Shown here: piece after piece, positions 19,031-27,461 of the stretch
How positions within the stretch are numbered: position 1 is the first letter of the stretch
Layout of the letters: every line of letters starts with the position of its first letter
Source of the DNA: Geothrix sp. SG200
Lineage (GTDB): Bacteria; Acidobacteriota; Holophagae; Holophagales; Holophagaceae
Assembly: GCF_022808935.1 (NCBI RefSeq)
Contig: NZ_JAKZFR010000005.1
Coordinates: 124,001 to 188,000 of the forward strand
DNA: 64,000 bases
Direction of reading: 5' to 3'
Program-made: the position numbers and the translations under genes
The notes under the pieces: model-generated
The model's input: the letters and a program-made list of their open reading frames with translations, nothing else
What the model was told of the DNA's origin: nothing
Databases searched by the model: none

Positions 19031-19150
19031 TCCGGGGGTGCTCGCGCTCTGGAGGACCCCCGGAAGGGTAAAGCGAGGTTCGGCTTTGCCGAACCGAGTG
19101 CGGGGGTCCGGGGGTATGCGCGCAGCGAAGCGAAGCGCGGGACCCCCGGA
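19031..19150 (-). repeat. Tandem pair of CCGGGGGT...ACCCCCGG modules with a central hairpin, 3' of bamD
   Basis: Module 1: CCGGGGGT (19032-19039) with ACCCCCGG (19056-19063). Then a hairpin GCGAGGTTCGG...CCGAACC (about 19073-19095). Module 2: CCGGGGGT (19108-19115) with ACCCCCGG (19142-19149). The hairpin is a sequence variant of the GCGAAGCCCGG hairpins at 12350 and 12521 with compensatory changes in the stem. It ends 6 bp from the bamD stop codon. Confidence 0.7.
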
Positions 19151-19155
19151 GAGAA

Positions 19156-20088
19156 CTAACTATCCAGGTCTTCCTTCACGCCGTCGGTGCCCATGGTCAC
19201 CAGGCGGTCCGCCGCACGGCGGGCCCACTCGGAGCCCGGATAGCTCTCCACCAGCTTCTGGTAGTAGCTCCTGGCCTCGTCGCGGAAACCCTTGATGCGC
19301 TCGGTGGTGAAGGTGATGAAGTCCTTCTGGTACTGCATGCCCTGTTCCCGGGTGAGCTCCTTCAGATCCTCTTTCTGGAGCTTCTTGGCGTAGTCCTTCT
19401 CGAACTGGTTCAGCTCTTCGGGAAGCAGCAGCCGCTGGCGCAGGGCCTCGCCGAGGTAGAAATAGGCCCGCTCGCGATCCACGTAGTCGGGATAGGTCTC
19501 CAGCAGGGCCTTCAGGCGCCGCTCGGCCCCCGGGTAGTAGTAGACGTTCACATAGAAGATGCCCACGACTAGCTCGTGTTCGGCGATGCGCCGCCAGCAC
19601 TGGACGACCTTGGACCTGGCCTCGGGGGCGTAGGGGCTGCCCGGAGATTCCGTCAGCAGCTGCTGGAACCCGTCGAGTGCCTTGCGGGTCTCGGTCTGGT
19701 CGCGCTCGGCGCTTTCGATGGACGAGAAGTGACACAAGGCCCGGTGGTACAGGGCATAGTCCCGGAGCTCGTGGCGGGGGAAGTAGTTCAGGAAGCTCGT
19801 GTATTCCACTTCCGCTTCGGGAAAGCTGGGGTTCGACTGGAAGAAGAAGCTGTCCCCCAGCATGAGCTTGGCCTTGGGGAACTCGGGAGAGCCCGGAAGG
19901 TACTGCTCCAGCTGGCGGAGGGTCGTCCTGGCCTCGTTGAACTTGCCCTGCTTCATCTGCTTGTCCGCCTGAGCCATCAGGACGGTGGAGCTGAGGGTCA
20001 CCTGGCTGGCGGTCTTCGGCTTGCGGCAGCCCAATCCCAGCCCCGCGAGGAGGAGGCTGACGGACAGGGTGGTGAGGATGCGCTTCAT
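19156..20088 (-). CDS. bamD: Outer-membrane assembly lipoprotein BamD-like
   Basis: A 310-residue predicted lipoprotein (lipobox LAGLGLGC, Cys about 21) with tetratricopeptide-type helices. SPEFPKAKLMLGDSFFFQ, the EYTSFLNYFPRHE region, RDQTETRKALDGFQQLL followed by PGSPYAPEA, and the YFLGEAL-type helices match the BamD/YfiO component of the outer-membrane beta-barrel assembly machine. It is longer than E. coli BamD (245) because of an insertion at about 205-255. The start overlaps the lipase stop by 4 bp. It supports a diderm organism. Confidence 0.85.
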   Translation of the reverse strand: MKRILTTLSVSLLLAGLGLGCRKPKTASQVTLSSTVLMAQADKQMKQGKFNEARTTLRQLEQYLPGSPEFPKAKLMLGDSFFFQSNPSFPEAEVEYTSFLNYFPRHELRDYALYHRALCHFSSIESAERDQTETRKALDGFQQLLTESPGSPYAPEARSKVVQCWRRIAEHELVVGIFYVNVYYYPGAERRLKALLETYPDYVDRERAYFYLGEALRQRLLLPEELNQFEKDYAKKLQKEDLKELTREQGMQYQKDFITFTTERIKGFRDEARSYYQKLVESYPGSEWARRAADRLVTMGTDGVKEDLDS

Positions 20089-21086
20089 GCGGACTCCGGG
20101 GACAGCATTTCAGACATGGCGGGACGGAGCGAAGGGTTCCGGGGGCGCTGGGAGGGATTCCATGCCTGGTAGAGGTGGTCCAGCCAGGGCTCGGCCAGGG
20201 CCTGGGCCTCCGCGCGCCGGCGGTCGTGGAAGACCTCGTGGTAGAAACCGGGCAGGCGGTGCCGCTCCAGCAGGCCTGGATTCACCGCGGACCACAGCGC
20301 CTCGGAGGCGTCCGGATCCACCACCGTGTCCTCGCCGGATTCCAGCAGCAACATGGGGCGATCCAGCTCCTGGCCCAGGGGCAGCAGCTCGGCCCGGCCC
20401 TCTTCCAGGGCGGCGCCGAAGGCGGCGGTGGCCCAGCGGTGGCAGAGGGGATCCGTCTGGTAACGCTGCACGAGGACAGGATCCGAGCAGACCCGGCTCT
20501 TGTCGCCATGGAGCTGGATGGGCCGGTGGGGCATGAGCCAGCTGAGGAGGCGGGAGAGCACGACCAGGGCCTTCGAATTGGACCGCACGGCCACGCTGGG
20601 GCTCGACAGGATCAGACCGTCCAGGGTGTCCGCGTGCCAGAGCAGGGTGAGCAGGGCAACCAGCCCGCCGAAGCTGTGGCCCAGCACCACCTGGGGGCAG
20701 ACCGGCAGCGGTGGCATGGGCACGCCGTCCACCACCCGGGCCTGGGCCCCTGTGCGTTCGGCGTCGTGGCGGCGCTCCTGGCGGAGGAAGAGGGCGAAGT
20801 CATCCACGAAGACGCGGATGCCATCCGCGTCGCCCCGGATGCCCCCGGACCGCCCAAAGCCGCTGTGATCCATGGCGGACACGGACCAGCCCAGCCCGTG
20901 CAGCCAGCGGGCCGTGTGGCGGTAGCGCTCGCCGTGCTCGCCGTAGCCATGGGAGATGACCACCCGCCCCTTGGGCGCCGGGTGCTCCCAGCGCGCGTAG
21001 GCGAGGGTCACGCCCCCATGGCCCGACAGGACCCCACGGGCGGTGGGCTCCAGATCGGCGGGCAGCACGGGGGTGGGATCATGCAT
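20085..21086 (-). CDS. Alpha/beta hydrolase, monoacylglycerol lipase-like
   Basis: A 333-residue serine hydrolase of the Hydrolase_4 (monoglyceride lipase/lysophospholipase) type. VISHGYGEHGERYRH (about 44-58) forms the oxyanion-hole region. GHSFGG is the nucleophile elbow, ESGEDTVVDPDAS provides the Asp, and FYHEVFHD provides the His of the triad. No signal peptide, so cytoplasmic or membrane-associated. The ATG at 21086 fits the family; further upstream the frame is antisense to prfB. Upstream gene of bamD, overlapping it by 4 bp. Its real substrate is unknown. Confidence 0.82.
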   Translation of the reverse strand: MHDPTPVLPADLEPTARGVLSGHGGVTLAYARWEHPAPKGRVVISHGYGEHGERYRHTARWLHGLGWSVSAMDHSGFGRSGGIRGDADGIRVFVDDFALFLRQERRHDAERTGAQARVVDGVPMPPLPVCPQVVLGHSFGGLVALLTLLWHADTLDGLILSSPSVAVRSNSKALVVLSRLLSWLMPHRPIQLHGDKSRVCSDPVLVQRYQTDPLCHRWATAAFGAALEEGRAELLPLGQELDRPMLLLESGEDTVVDPDASEALWSAVNPGLLERHRLPGFYHEVFHDRRRAEAQALAEPWLDHLYQAWNPSQRPRNPSLRPAMSEMLSPESA

Positions 21087-21171
21087 CTGATCAGAATACC
21101 GTGGGGACGGCCGATCCCCGATTGGCATAAACTTGAAGGTTCCCCGGAAGCTCGGGCTGGAGACGCGGACG

Positions 21172-22278
21172 ATGGATTTCGAGACCCTGGTGCGGGCCAA
21201 GAACGAACTGGAGCCCCGGGTCCGGCAGCTGGTCGCCCACCTGGATCCCGAGCGCAAGGCCCTGGAACTGGAACAGATCGAGGAGCGGACCACCGCCCCG
21301 GGCTTCTGGGACGATCCCGAGGCCGCCAAGCCCCTGCTCCAGAAGCGGGGCTCCATCAGCGATGACATCGCCCTGGCCAAGCGCCTGTCCGGCGGGCTGG
21401 AGGACCTGGAGACGGGGCTGGAGCTGGCCCGCGAGGACGCCGAGATGCTGGTCGAGGCCGAGGCCGTGGAGACGGGGCTCCGCAAGGCGGTGGAGGATGC
21501 CGAGCTGAGGATGATGCTCAGCGGCGACCTGGACAACAACCACGCCATCGTTGCCATCGCACCCGGCGCCGGCGGCACCGAGAGCCAGGACTGGGCCGCC
21601 ATGCTGCTGCGCATGTACCTGCGCTTCTGCGAAGCCAAGGGCTGGGCCACGGAGATGATCGACTACCAGGACGGGGAGGAGGCCGGCATCAAGGGCGCCA
21701 CCTTCATCGTCGACGCGCCCTTCTCCTACGGCTACCTGCGGGCCGAGGCGGGCGTCCACCGGCTCGTGCGCATCAGCCCCTTCGATGCCGCCAAGCGGCG
21801 CCACACCAGCTTTGCCGCCGTGTACGTGAGCCCCGAGCTGGACGACACCATCAACGTCGAGATCCCCGAGAAGGACCTCAAGATCGATGTCTTCCGCGCC
21901 AGCGGCGCCGGCGGCCAGCACGTGAACCGCACCGAATCAGCCGTGCGCTTCACCCACCTGCCCACGGGCATCGTGGTGAGCTGCCAGAACGAGCGCAGCC
22001 AGATCAAGAACCGCGCGACAGCCATGAAGGTGCTCCAGGCCCGGCTCTACGAGCTGGAACAGCGCAAGTTCCAGGAGAAGGTGGCCGCCGCCAGCGGCGA
22101 CAAGGCCGACGTGGCCTGGGGCAGCCAGATCCGCAGCTACGTCCTCCAGCCCTACCAGATGGTGAAGGACCACCGCACCGGCGAGGAGACCAGCCAGACC
22201 CAGAAGGTCCTCGACGGCGACATCGACGCCTTCATCCGCGCCCAGCTCCTGGCCAAGTCGCTCAAGACCGAAGGCTGA
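21172..22278 (+). CDS. prfB: Peptide chain release factor 2
   Basis: Terminates translation at UGA and UAA. 368 residues from the ATG at 21172, which has GGAGA 8 bp upstream. The GGQ peptidyl-hydrolysis motif lies in SGAGGQHVNRTESAVR, and the stop-codon-reading tripeptide is SPF (RISPFDA), which defines RF2 rather than RF1. The frame is continuous: the programmed +1 frameshift that autoregulates prfB in E. coli and most bacteria is absent. Divergent from the lipase gene. Confidence 0.95.
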   Translation: MDFETLVRAKNELEPRVRQLVAHLDPERKALELEQIEERTTAPGFWDDPEAAKPLLQKRGSISDDIALAKRLSGGLEDLETGLELAREDAEMLVEAEAVETGLRKAVEDAELRMMLSGDLDNNHAIVAIAPGAGGTESQDWAAMLLRMYLRFCEAKGWATEMIDYQDGEEAGIKGATFIVDAPFSYGYLRAEAGVHRLVRISPFDAAKRRHTSFAAVYVSPELDDTINVEIPEKDLKIDVFRASGAGGQHVNRTESAVRFTHLPTGIVVSCQNERSQIKNRATAMKVLQARLYELEQRKFQEKVAAASGDKADVAWGSQIRSYVLQPYQMVKDHRTGEETSQTQKVLDGDIDAFIRAQLLAKSLKTEG

Positions 22279-22280
22279 GG

Positions 22281-22896
22281 CTCACTCGCCCTTGGCGATC
22301 TTCTGCTGCTCATCCTTAGGCAGCCGGAAGACCCAGCGGCCCGTGATGCGGTCCCAGAGGTCGAAGCAGCAGAGCCAGTTGAGGAGGCCGGCGACCGGGG
22401 GCCCCGCTCCGCGAACGGGGTCGAAGGCCCCGTGAGTGGGAGGACGCGCCAGTGGCGCGTTAGATCGCGGGCAGCCAGGGCCGCGTGCGCGCTCGAAGGC
22501 GCGCCCAGCGGCCGCCCGGAGGGCGTGATGGCTACTCGCCCTTGGCGATCTTCTCCTGCTCATCCTTGGGCAGCCGGAAGACCCAGCGGCCCGTGATGCG
22601 GTCCCAGAGGTCGAAGCAGCAGAGCCAGTTGAGGAGGCCGGCGACCGGGGGCCCCGCTCCGCGAACGGGGTCGAAGGCCCCGTGAGTGGGAGGACGCGCC
22701 AGTGGCGCGTCCGATCGCGGGCAGCCAGGGCCGCGTGCGCGCTCGAAGGCGCGCCCAGCGGCCGCCCGGAGGGCGTGATGGCTACTCGCCCTTGGCGATC
22801 TTCTCCTGCTCGTCCTTGGGGAGGCGGAAGACCCAGCGACCCGTGATGCGGTCCCAGAGGTCGAAGCAGCAGAGCCAGTTGAGGAGGCCGGCGACC
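22281..22896 (-). repeat. Tandem duplication of a gene 3' end: two 250-bp units plus the native copy
   Basis: The last 37 codons plus stop of the membrane gene (native at 22781-22896, 116 bp) recur at 22531-22646 and 22281-22396, exactly 250 bp apart each time. Each copy is followed by a 134-bp spacer that holds a REP-like hairpin (head GTGGGAG at 22686-22692, stem GACGCGCC/GGCGCGTC at 22693-22700 and 22704-22711; equivalent at 22436-22461). The two downstream copies resemble each other more than the native one. They have no start codon context of their own and are not considered genes. This accounts for all of the roughly 500-bp gap between prfB and the membrane gene. Confidence 0.93.
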
Positions 22897-23282
22897 ATCA
22901 CGTAGGTGGCTCCGTACTCCTGCGTGAGCGTGCGCACAGGCTCGGTGCCCGCGCCACCGAAGGCCCAGGCGAAGATGCCGTACGCCGGCCCGATGCCCGC
23001 GGTGGCGAAGGCGCCCAGGGTGGGCAGCCAGGCCCCGGCCTGGGGCACGAAGACGCCGCCCTTCACGCCCGCGACCGCGCCGTACTGCATCTGCAGGGCG
23101 CCCAGGAGGCAGAAGAGCGTCCAGACGCCGAAGAACGCCTTGGCCCGGCCCTTTTCGCCGATCATCCAGTAGCCCGCACCCGGCACCAGCCACTGGAACA
23201 GCAGCGGCTTCCACGCGGCCTGGACGGCCTTCTGGCGGCGGAGGGGCATGGGGAGCCGTGGAACGGACTTGTCGTCGGTCAT
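22782..23282 (-). CDS. Small integral membrane protein of unknown function (DUF6677/TM2-like)
   Basis: A 166-residue protein with about four hydrophobic segments, beginning after a basic N-terminus (MPLRRQKAVQAAWKP). The LVPGAGYWMIGEKGRAKAFF segment resembles the PG.GH...G...A motif of TM2/DUF6677-type acidobacterial membrane proteins. That match is by eye only. The conserved C-terminus (LLNWLCCFDLWDRITGRW and a charged tail KDEQEKIAKGE) is the part duplicated twice downstream. It is divergent from the histidine kinase gene with a 68-bp spacer. Confidence 0.7.
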   Translation of the reverse strand: MTDDKSVPRLPMPLRRQKAVQAAWKPLLFQWLVPGAGYWMIGEKGRAKAFFGVWTLFCLLGALQMQYGAVAGVKGGVFVPQAGAWLPTLGAFATAGIGPAYGIFAWAFGGAGTEPVRTLTQEYGATYVMVAGLLNWLCCFDLWDRITGRWVFRLPKDEQEKIAKGE

Positions 23283-23350
23283 GCCCCTAGGTTACCCCAG
23301 AACGGACGAGCCCCCGCCGGCCTCGCCTTTCCTCGTCCTTCCGCCCTACG

Positions 23351-24964
23351 ATGGTCCCTACCATGCCGCGGATGCGCCCGTTCCTCCAGCTCCGGACCCG
23401 GATCACCATCCTGGTCTCGCTGATCTTGGCCCTGGCCTTGACTGTCACGGGGGCCATGGTGGACTGGCGCATGGCTCGCCAGACCCGGGACACCCTGGGG
23501 CAGAAGGTGGTCCTGCTCTCTCGGATCACCGCCGAGGCGGAGGTGGTGCGGGACGCCCTGGCGGGAGGCCGCCCCCAGGCGGACGTCCAGGACCTTGCGG
23601 AGCGCATGCGCACCGAATCCGGCGTGGACTACGTCGTGGTCATGGACATGAACGGGATGCGGCTCTCGCACCCCAACGCGTCCCTCATCGGTGCCCGCTT
23701 CGCTGGCGGTGACGATGCGGAGGTGTACCGGGGGCGGTCCTACCTTTCCATCGCCAAGGGCACCCTCGGCCTCTCGCTGCGTGCCTTCACGCCCGTGTGG
23801 AAGGGGGACCGGCAGGTGGGGGCGGTGGCGGTGGGCATCCTCCAGTCCGGGGTGGACCGCACGCTCGTGAGCGTGCGCAAGCGCATCGTCATCGGGGGCG
23901 TCATCGGGTTTGCCGCGGGAATCCTGGGGGCCATGTACCTGGGTGGCCGCATCAAGAAGATCCTGCTGGGCATGGAGCCGCAGGAAATCGCCACCATGCT
24001 CCAGCAGCGCAACGCCATGCTGCACTCGGTGCGGGAGGGCATCATCGGCGTGAACCGGGACCTGGTGGTCACCATCGTCAACGAGGAGGCCCTGCGCCTG
24101 TTCGCGCTGGCGGGAAGCCATGGCGAGCTGGTGGGCCACCCGGTGGAGGAGGTCCTCCCCAGCTCCAGGCTGGGCACGGTGATGGAGACCGGCCAGGCGG
24201 AGTACGACCAGGAGGGCGACATCCTGGGCCTGCCGATCCTGACGAACCGCGTTCCCGTCATGGTGGGCGGCCGCATCACCGGGGCGCTGGCCACCTTCCG
24301 CGACATCACGGAGATGAACCGGCTGGCGGAGCAGCTGACGGGGGTCCGCCTGTACGCCAATGCCCTGCGGGCCCAGGCCCATGAGTTCATGAACAAGCTC
24401 CACGTGATCCTGGGGCTGGTCCGGCTGGAGGAGTACGAGCGCCTCAAATCCTTCATCGCCGGGGTGGTGGGCCGGCTGGACGACGAGGTGGGCTTCGTGG
24501 TCCAGCGGATCAAGGACCCGGTCATCGCGGGCTTCCTGCTGGCCCGGTTCGCCTCGGCGCGGGAGCAGAACATCCACATGGAGCTGGACCAGGACGCCTC
24601 GCTGCCTCCCTGCCCCGATGACGCGGCCTCCCACGACCTCGTCACCGTGCTCGGCAACCTGCTGGAGAACGCGGTCGAGGCCATCGGCGACGGCACGCGC
24701 CGCGAGATCCAGGTGTCCCTCCGGCCCGAGGGCACCCTGCTGCACCTGTCCGTCGCGGACAGCGGTCCGGGGATGCCCGAGGACATTCTGGCCGAGGCCT
24801 TCAACCTGGGGTTCTCCACCAAGGGGGAGAACCGCGGCTTCGGCCTCTGGCAGGCCGCCCGGGCCATCGAGGCCCGGGGCGGGCGCCTGGTGGCGCAGAA
24901 CCGCGAAGAAGGCGGCGCCCTCTTCACGGCCACGTTTACCCTGTTCCTCCGGGAGGAACCATGA
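23351..24964 (+). CDS. Sensor histidine kinase, CitA/DcuS family
   Basis: A 537-residue membrane sensor. TM1 is about residues 17-37. An extracytoplasmic PAS-like (sCache) domain covers about 40-175 with the SGVDYVVVMDMNGMRLSHPN core and RAFTPVWKGDRQVGAV. TM2 is about 178-198, a cytoplasmic PAS domain about 215-325, and the kinase core follows with the phospho-acceptor His in RAQAHEFMNKLHVILGL. N-box LLENAVEAIGD, G-boxes DSGPGMP and RGFGLW complete it. The order matches sensors for C4-dicarboxylates or citrate. Three ATGs occur (23351, 23363, 23372) and none has a strong ribosome site. It overlaps its response regulator by 4 bp. Confidence 0.85.
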   Translation: MVPTMPRMRPFLQLRTRITILVSLILALALTVTGAMVDWRMARQTRDTLGQKVVLLSRITAEAEVVRDALAGGRPQADVQDLAERMRTESGVDYVVVMDMNGMRLSHPNASLIGARFAGGDDAEVYRGRSYLSIAKGTLGLSLRAFTPVWKGDRQVGAVAVGILQSGVDRTLVSVRKRIVIGGVIGFAAGILGAMYLGGRIKKILLGMEPQEIATMLQQRNAMLHSVREGIIGVNRDLVVTIVNEEALRLFALAGSHGELVGHPVEEVLPSSRLGTVMETGQAEYDQEGDILGLPILTNRVPVMVGGRITGALATFRDITEMNRLAEQLTGVRLYANALRAQAHEFMNKLHVILGLVRLEEYERLKSFIAGVVGRLDDEVGFVVQRIKDPVIAGFLLARFASAREQNIHMELDQDASLPPCPDDAASHDLVTVLGNLLENAVEAIGDGTRREIQVSLRPEGTLLHLSVADSGPGMPEDILAEAFNLGFSTKGENRGFGLWQAARAIEARGGRLVAQNREEGGALFTATFTLFLREEP

Positions 24965-25677
24965 TCCGGGTGCTGCTGGTCGAAGACGACCCCATGGTGG
25001 CCGAGCTCAACCGGATGTACCTGAGCCGCGTGCCGGGGTTCGAGGCCGTGGCCTCCGCCGGCAACGCCGCCGAGGCCCTGGACCTGCTCCGGCGCCACAC
25101 CGTGGACCTGCTGCTGATGGACATCTTCATGCCCGGGCAGAGCGGCATCGAGCTCATGGGGGAGATCCGTCGGCAGGCCCTGGATGTGGACGTCATCTTC
25201 GTGACGGCCGCGAGGGACGCGGCAACCATCGATCGGGCCCTGAAGCTGGGCGCGGTGGACTACCTCATCAAGCCCTTCGAGTTCGAGCGGCTCAAGCAGG
25301 CCCTGGATCGCTACGGCGAGACCCGCCGCCTGATCCGGGGCGGGCAGGTCCTCGACCAGACCGAGCTCGACAAGCGCCTGGCCGGGCGGGCCACGGAAGG
25401 CCGGAAGGCGGAAGGACTCCCCAAGGGCCTGGACCGGAACACCCTGGAGAAGGTGGTGAAGGCGGTCGCGGCCTGGCAGGGACCGTCCCCCTGGTTCACC
25501 GCCGAGGAGATCGGCCACCAGGTGGGCATCTCCAGGGTCTCCGTGCGGAAGTACTTCGAGTTCCTCAGCGCGCTGAAGGTGCTCCGGATGGAACCCGGCT
25601 ACGGCACCGGGGGGCGGCCGGTCCACCGGTTCCAGTTCCAGAAGGGGTACTTGCGCGAAGTCCAGACATTCCTCTGA
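24961..25677 (+). CDS. Response regulator, CitB/DcuR family
   Basis: A 238-residue regulator. The receiver domain (1-120) has acidic pocket E8/D9/D10, phospho-acceptor D54 (LLMDIFMPG) and Lys in LIKPFEF (about 104). A linker and a C-terminal HTH follow (WFTAEEIGHQVGISRVSVRK, about 180-199) as in DcuR/CitB. The pair with the upstream kinase probably controls the dctA transporter 420 bp downstream; this is inferred from position and family habit. ATGA overlap with the kinase. Confidence 0.87.
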   Translation: MIRVLLVEDDPMVAELNRMYLSRVPGFEAVASAGNAAEALDLLRRHTVDLLLMDIFMPGQSGIELMGEIRRQALDVDVIFVTAARDAATIDRALKLGAVDYLIKPFEFERLKQALDRYGETRRLIRGGQVLDQTELDKRLAGRATEGRKAEGLPKGLDRNTLEKVVKAVAAWQGPSPWFTAEEIGHQVGISRVSVRKYFEFLSALKVLRMEPGYGTGGRPVHRFQFQKGYLREVQTFL

Positions 25678-25718
25678 GGCCCCCGGGCGTTCCCCCCGCC
25701 GCGCAAGCGTGGCAGGGA

Positions 25719-25803
25719 TCTAGAGGCGCGCTGCGCGTCTCCACCTGACGCCACGCGGGGCGTGGCTCCCACCCGCCCTCTGGGCTCGCGGAGGGGGACC
25801 TCC
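25719..25803 (-). repeat. REP-like element, inverted orientation
   Basis: Minus-strand copy of the REP-like family: head CTCCCAC (complement of GTGGGAG, 25766-25772), stem GCCACGC (25750-25756) / GCGTGGC (25760-25766), tail CTGACG and flank GGCGCGCTGCGCG. It lies 42 bp after the response regulator stop. The outer helix is partly degraded here (CCCCCTCC against AGGTGGAG). Confidence 0.72.
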
Positions 25804-26099
25804 CCCCGGACCTCGCTTCGGCGCGCCGGACATTGCGGGTTGCGTTGTAGGTCCCTCGATGAATCCGCTTTCAAAAGTTCCAAATCGGGGAATCAACTTC
25901 CAGAACGGCGCGTTCCGGGAAGGCTGACCGAGAATCAGGAAACCTACCCGCAGGTCGTGTGAGCAGTGCAGCTGTTCGGCACCCGGGACCCCTCCCGGGT
26001 TTCCGCTCAGACCTCCGGCATCTTTCCCACCACGTTTCCTTCCGGCCCCCTTGGGGCCGCCCGTTCCCCATGTCTGGATCTTCTGAAAGGACCATCCGC
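25804..26099 (+). other. Leader region upstream of dctA, no gene seen
   Basis: About 300 bp without a supported coding frame. It begins in GC-rich repeat remnants, passes a less GC-rich stretch (25860-25960) and ends with AAAGGA 9 bases before the dctA ATG. I found no convincing sigma-54 -24/-12 pair, although DctA genes are often sigma-54 controlled. The binding site of the upstream CitB-type regulator is expected here but cannot be identified. Confidence 0.5.
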
Positions 26100-27410
26100 A
26101 TGTTCAAGCGTGCCGCATCAAAACTGTACAACTGGGTTGCCGTCATGATCGTCCTCGGCGCGCTTCTGGGGCACTTCTATCCCGCCATCGCGGTGAAGAT
26201 GCAGCCGGCGGCCGACGGCTTCATCAACCTGATCAAGATGCTGATCCCGCCGGTGATCATGTGCAGCGTGGTGCTGGGCATCGCCGGCTCCGGCAGCATC
26301 AAGAAGGCCGGCCGCGTGGGCGGGAAGGCCATCCTCTACTTCGAGATCGTCAGCACGCTGGCCCTGGTGATCGGCCTGGTCATGGCCAACGTGTTCGGGC
26401 CCGGCCGCGGCTTCCATGCCGACCCCTCGAAGCTTGATCCCAAGCTCGTGGCCAACTACGTCACCCAGGCCCAGCACCTGACGATCACCGACCACCTGCT
26501 GAAGATGATCCCGAAGACGCTGTTCAGCGCCTTCACGGAGGGTGACATCCTCCAGGTGCTGCTGATCTCCGTGCTGATGGGCTTCTCCCTCGCGGCCCTG
26601 CCCGACAAGGTCAAGGATCCCGTCATCGCCATGCTGGACAACCTCAGCAAGATGTTCTTCGGGGTCATGAAGCAGATCCTCTACCTCGCCCCCCTGGGCG
26701 CCGGTGCCGCCATCGCCTACACCATCGGGAAGTTCGGCCTCAAGTCGCTGATTCCCATGGCCCAGCTCATCTTCCTCTTCTACGCCACCTGCGCGGTCTT
26801 CATCTTCGTGGTGCTCGGCCTCATCGCGCGCCTGGCGGGCTTCAACATCTTCAAGGTGGTGAGCTACATCAAGAGCGAGCTGCTGCTCGTGATGGCCACC
26901 AGCTCCTCCGAGTCCGCCCTCATCCCCCTGATGGACAAGATGGAGAAGCTGGGCCTGTCGAAATCCATCGTCGGACTGGTGATCCCCACGGGCTACTCGT
27001 TCAACCTGGACGGCACGAACATCTACATGACGCTGGCCTCGCTCTTCATCGCGCAGGCGCTCGGCATCGAGCTGACCCTGGGCCAGCAGCTGGGCATCCT
27101 CGTGGTGGCCATGATCACCAGCAAGGGCGCCGCCGGCGTCACGGGCTCGGGCTTCATCACCCTGGCCGCCACCCTGGCCGTGGTGCCCACGATCCCCGTG
27201 GCGGGCATGGCCCTCATCCTCGGCATCGACAAGTTCATGTCCGAGGCCCGCGCCATCACCAACCACATCGGCAACTGCATCGCCGCCGTCGTGATGGCCA
27301 GCTGGGAGAAGGAACTGGACTGGGACAAGTTCCACGCCACCCTGGGCGGCAAGGCGGAAGCGGCGCTGCCCGTGGGCGAGGTTCCCGTCCTGGCCAACGA
27401 GATGGAATAG
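26100..27410 (+). CDS. dctA: C4-dicarboxylate:cation symporter DctA
   Basis: A 436-residue DAACS-family symporter for succinate, fumarate, malate and similar acids, in the inner membrane. The signatures TSSSESALIPLMDKMEKLGL and GLVIPTGYSFNLDGTNIYMT (substrate and Na+/H+ site) are almost those of DctA rather than GltP. TSKGAAGVTGSGFI and MSEARAITNHIGNCIA complete the transport core. Eight helices and two hairpin loops are expected. The ATG at 26100 has AAAGGA 9 bp upstream. Context with a CitA/CitB-type system fits induction by dicarboxylates. Confidence 0.92.
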   Translation: MFKRAASKLYNWVAVMIVLGALLGHFYPAIAVKMQPAADGFINLIKMLIPPVIMCSVVLGIAGSGSIKKAGRVGGKAILYFEIVSTLALVIGLVMANVFGPGRGFHADPSKLDPKLVANYVTQAQHLTITDHLLKMIPKTLFSAFTEGDILQVLLISVLMGFSLAALPDKVKDPVIAMLDNLSKMFFGVMKQILYLAPLGAGAAIAYTIGKFGLKSLIPMAQLIFLFYATCAVFIFVVLGLIARLAGFNIFKVVSYIKSELLLVMATSSSESALIPLMDKMEKLGLSKSIVGLVIPTGYSFNLDGTNIYMTLASLFIAQALGIELTLGQQLGILVVAMITSKGAAGVTGSGFITLAATLAVVPTIPVAGMALILGIDKFMSEARAITNHIGNCIAAVVMASWEKELDWDKFHATLGGKAEAALPVGEVPVLANEME

Positions 27411-27429
27411 GGCCTCCGGGTCTGATGGA

Positions 27430-27461
27430 GAAGCGGGGGCTCCGGCCTCCGCTTTTTTTTG
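27430..27461 (+). terminator. Rho-independent terminator of dctA
   Basis: AAGCGGGG and CTCCGCTT arms around GCTCCGGC, directly followed by a run of eight T. It lies 20 bp after the dctA stop. Confidence 0.88.

Noticed and set aside
20085-21650. 521-residue version of the lipase
   Set aside because: The first ~190 residues are antisense to prfB and lack any family similarity; the ATG at 21086 starts the family sequence.
22282-22780. Minus-strand frames through the duplicated 3' ends as extra small genes
   Set aside because: They are partial copies of the 22782-23282 gene with no start or ribosome site of their own.
25804-26099. Sigma-54 promoter for dctA
   Set aside because: No GG/GC -24/-12 pair with correct spacing was found.
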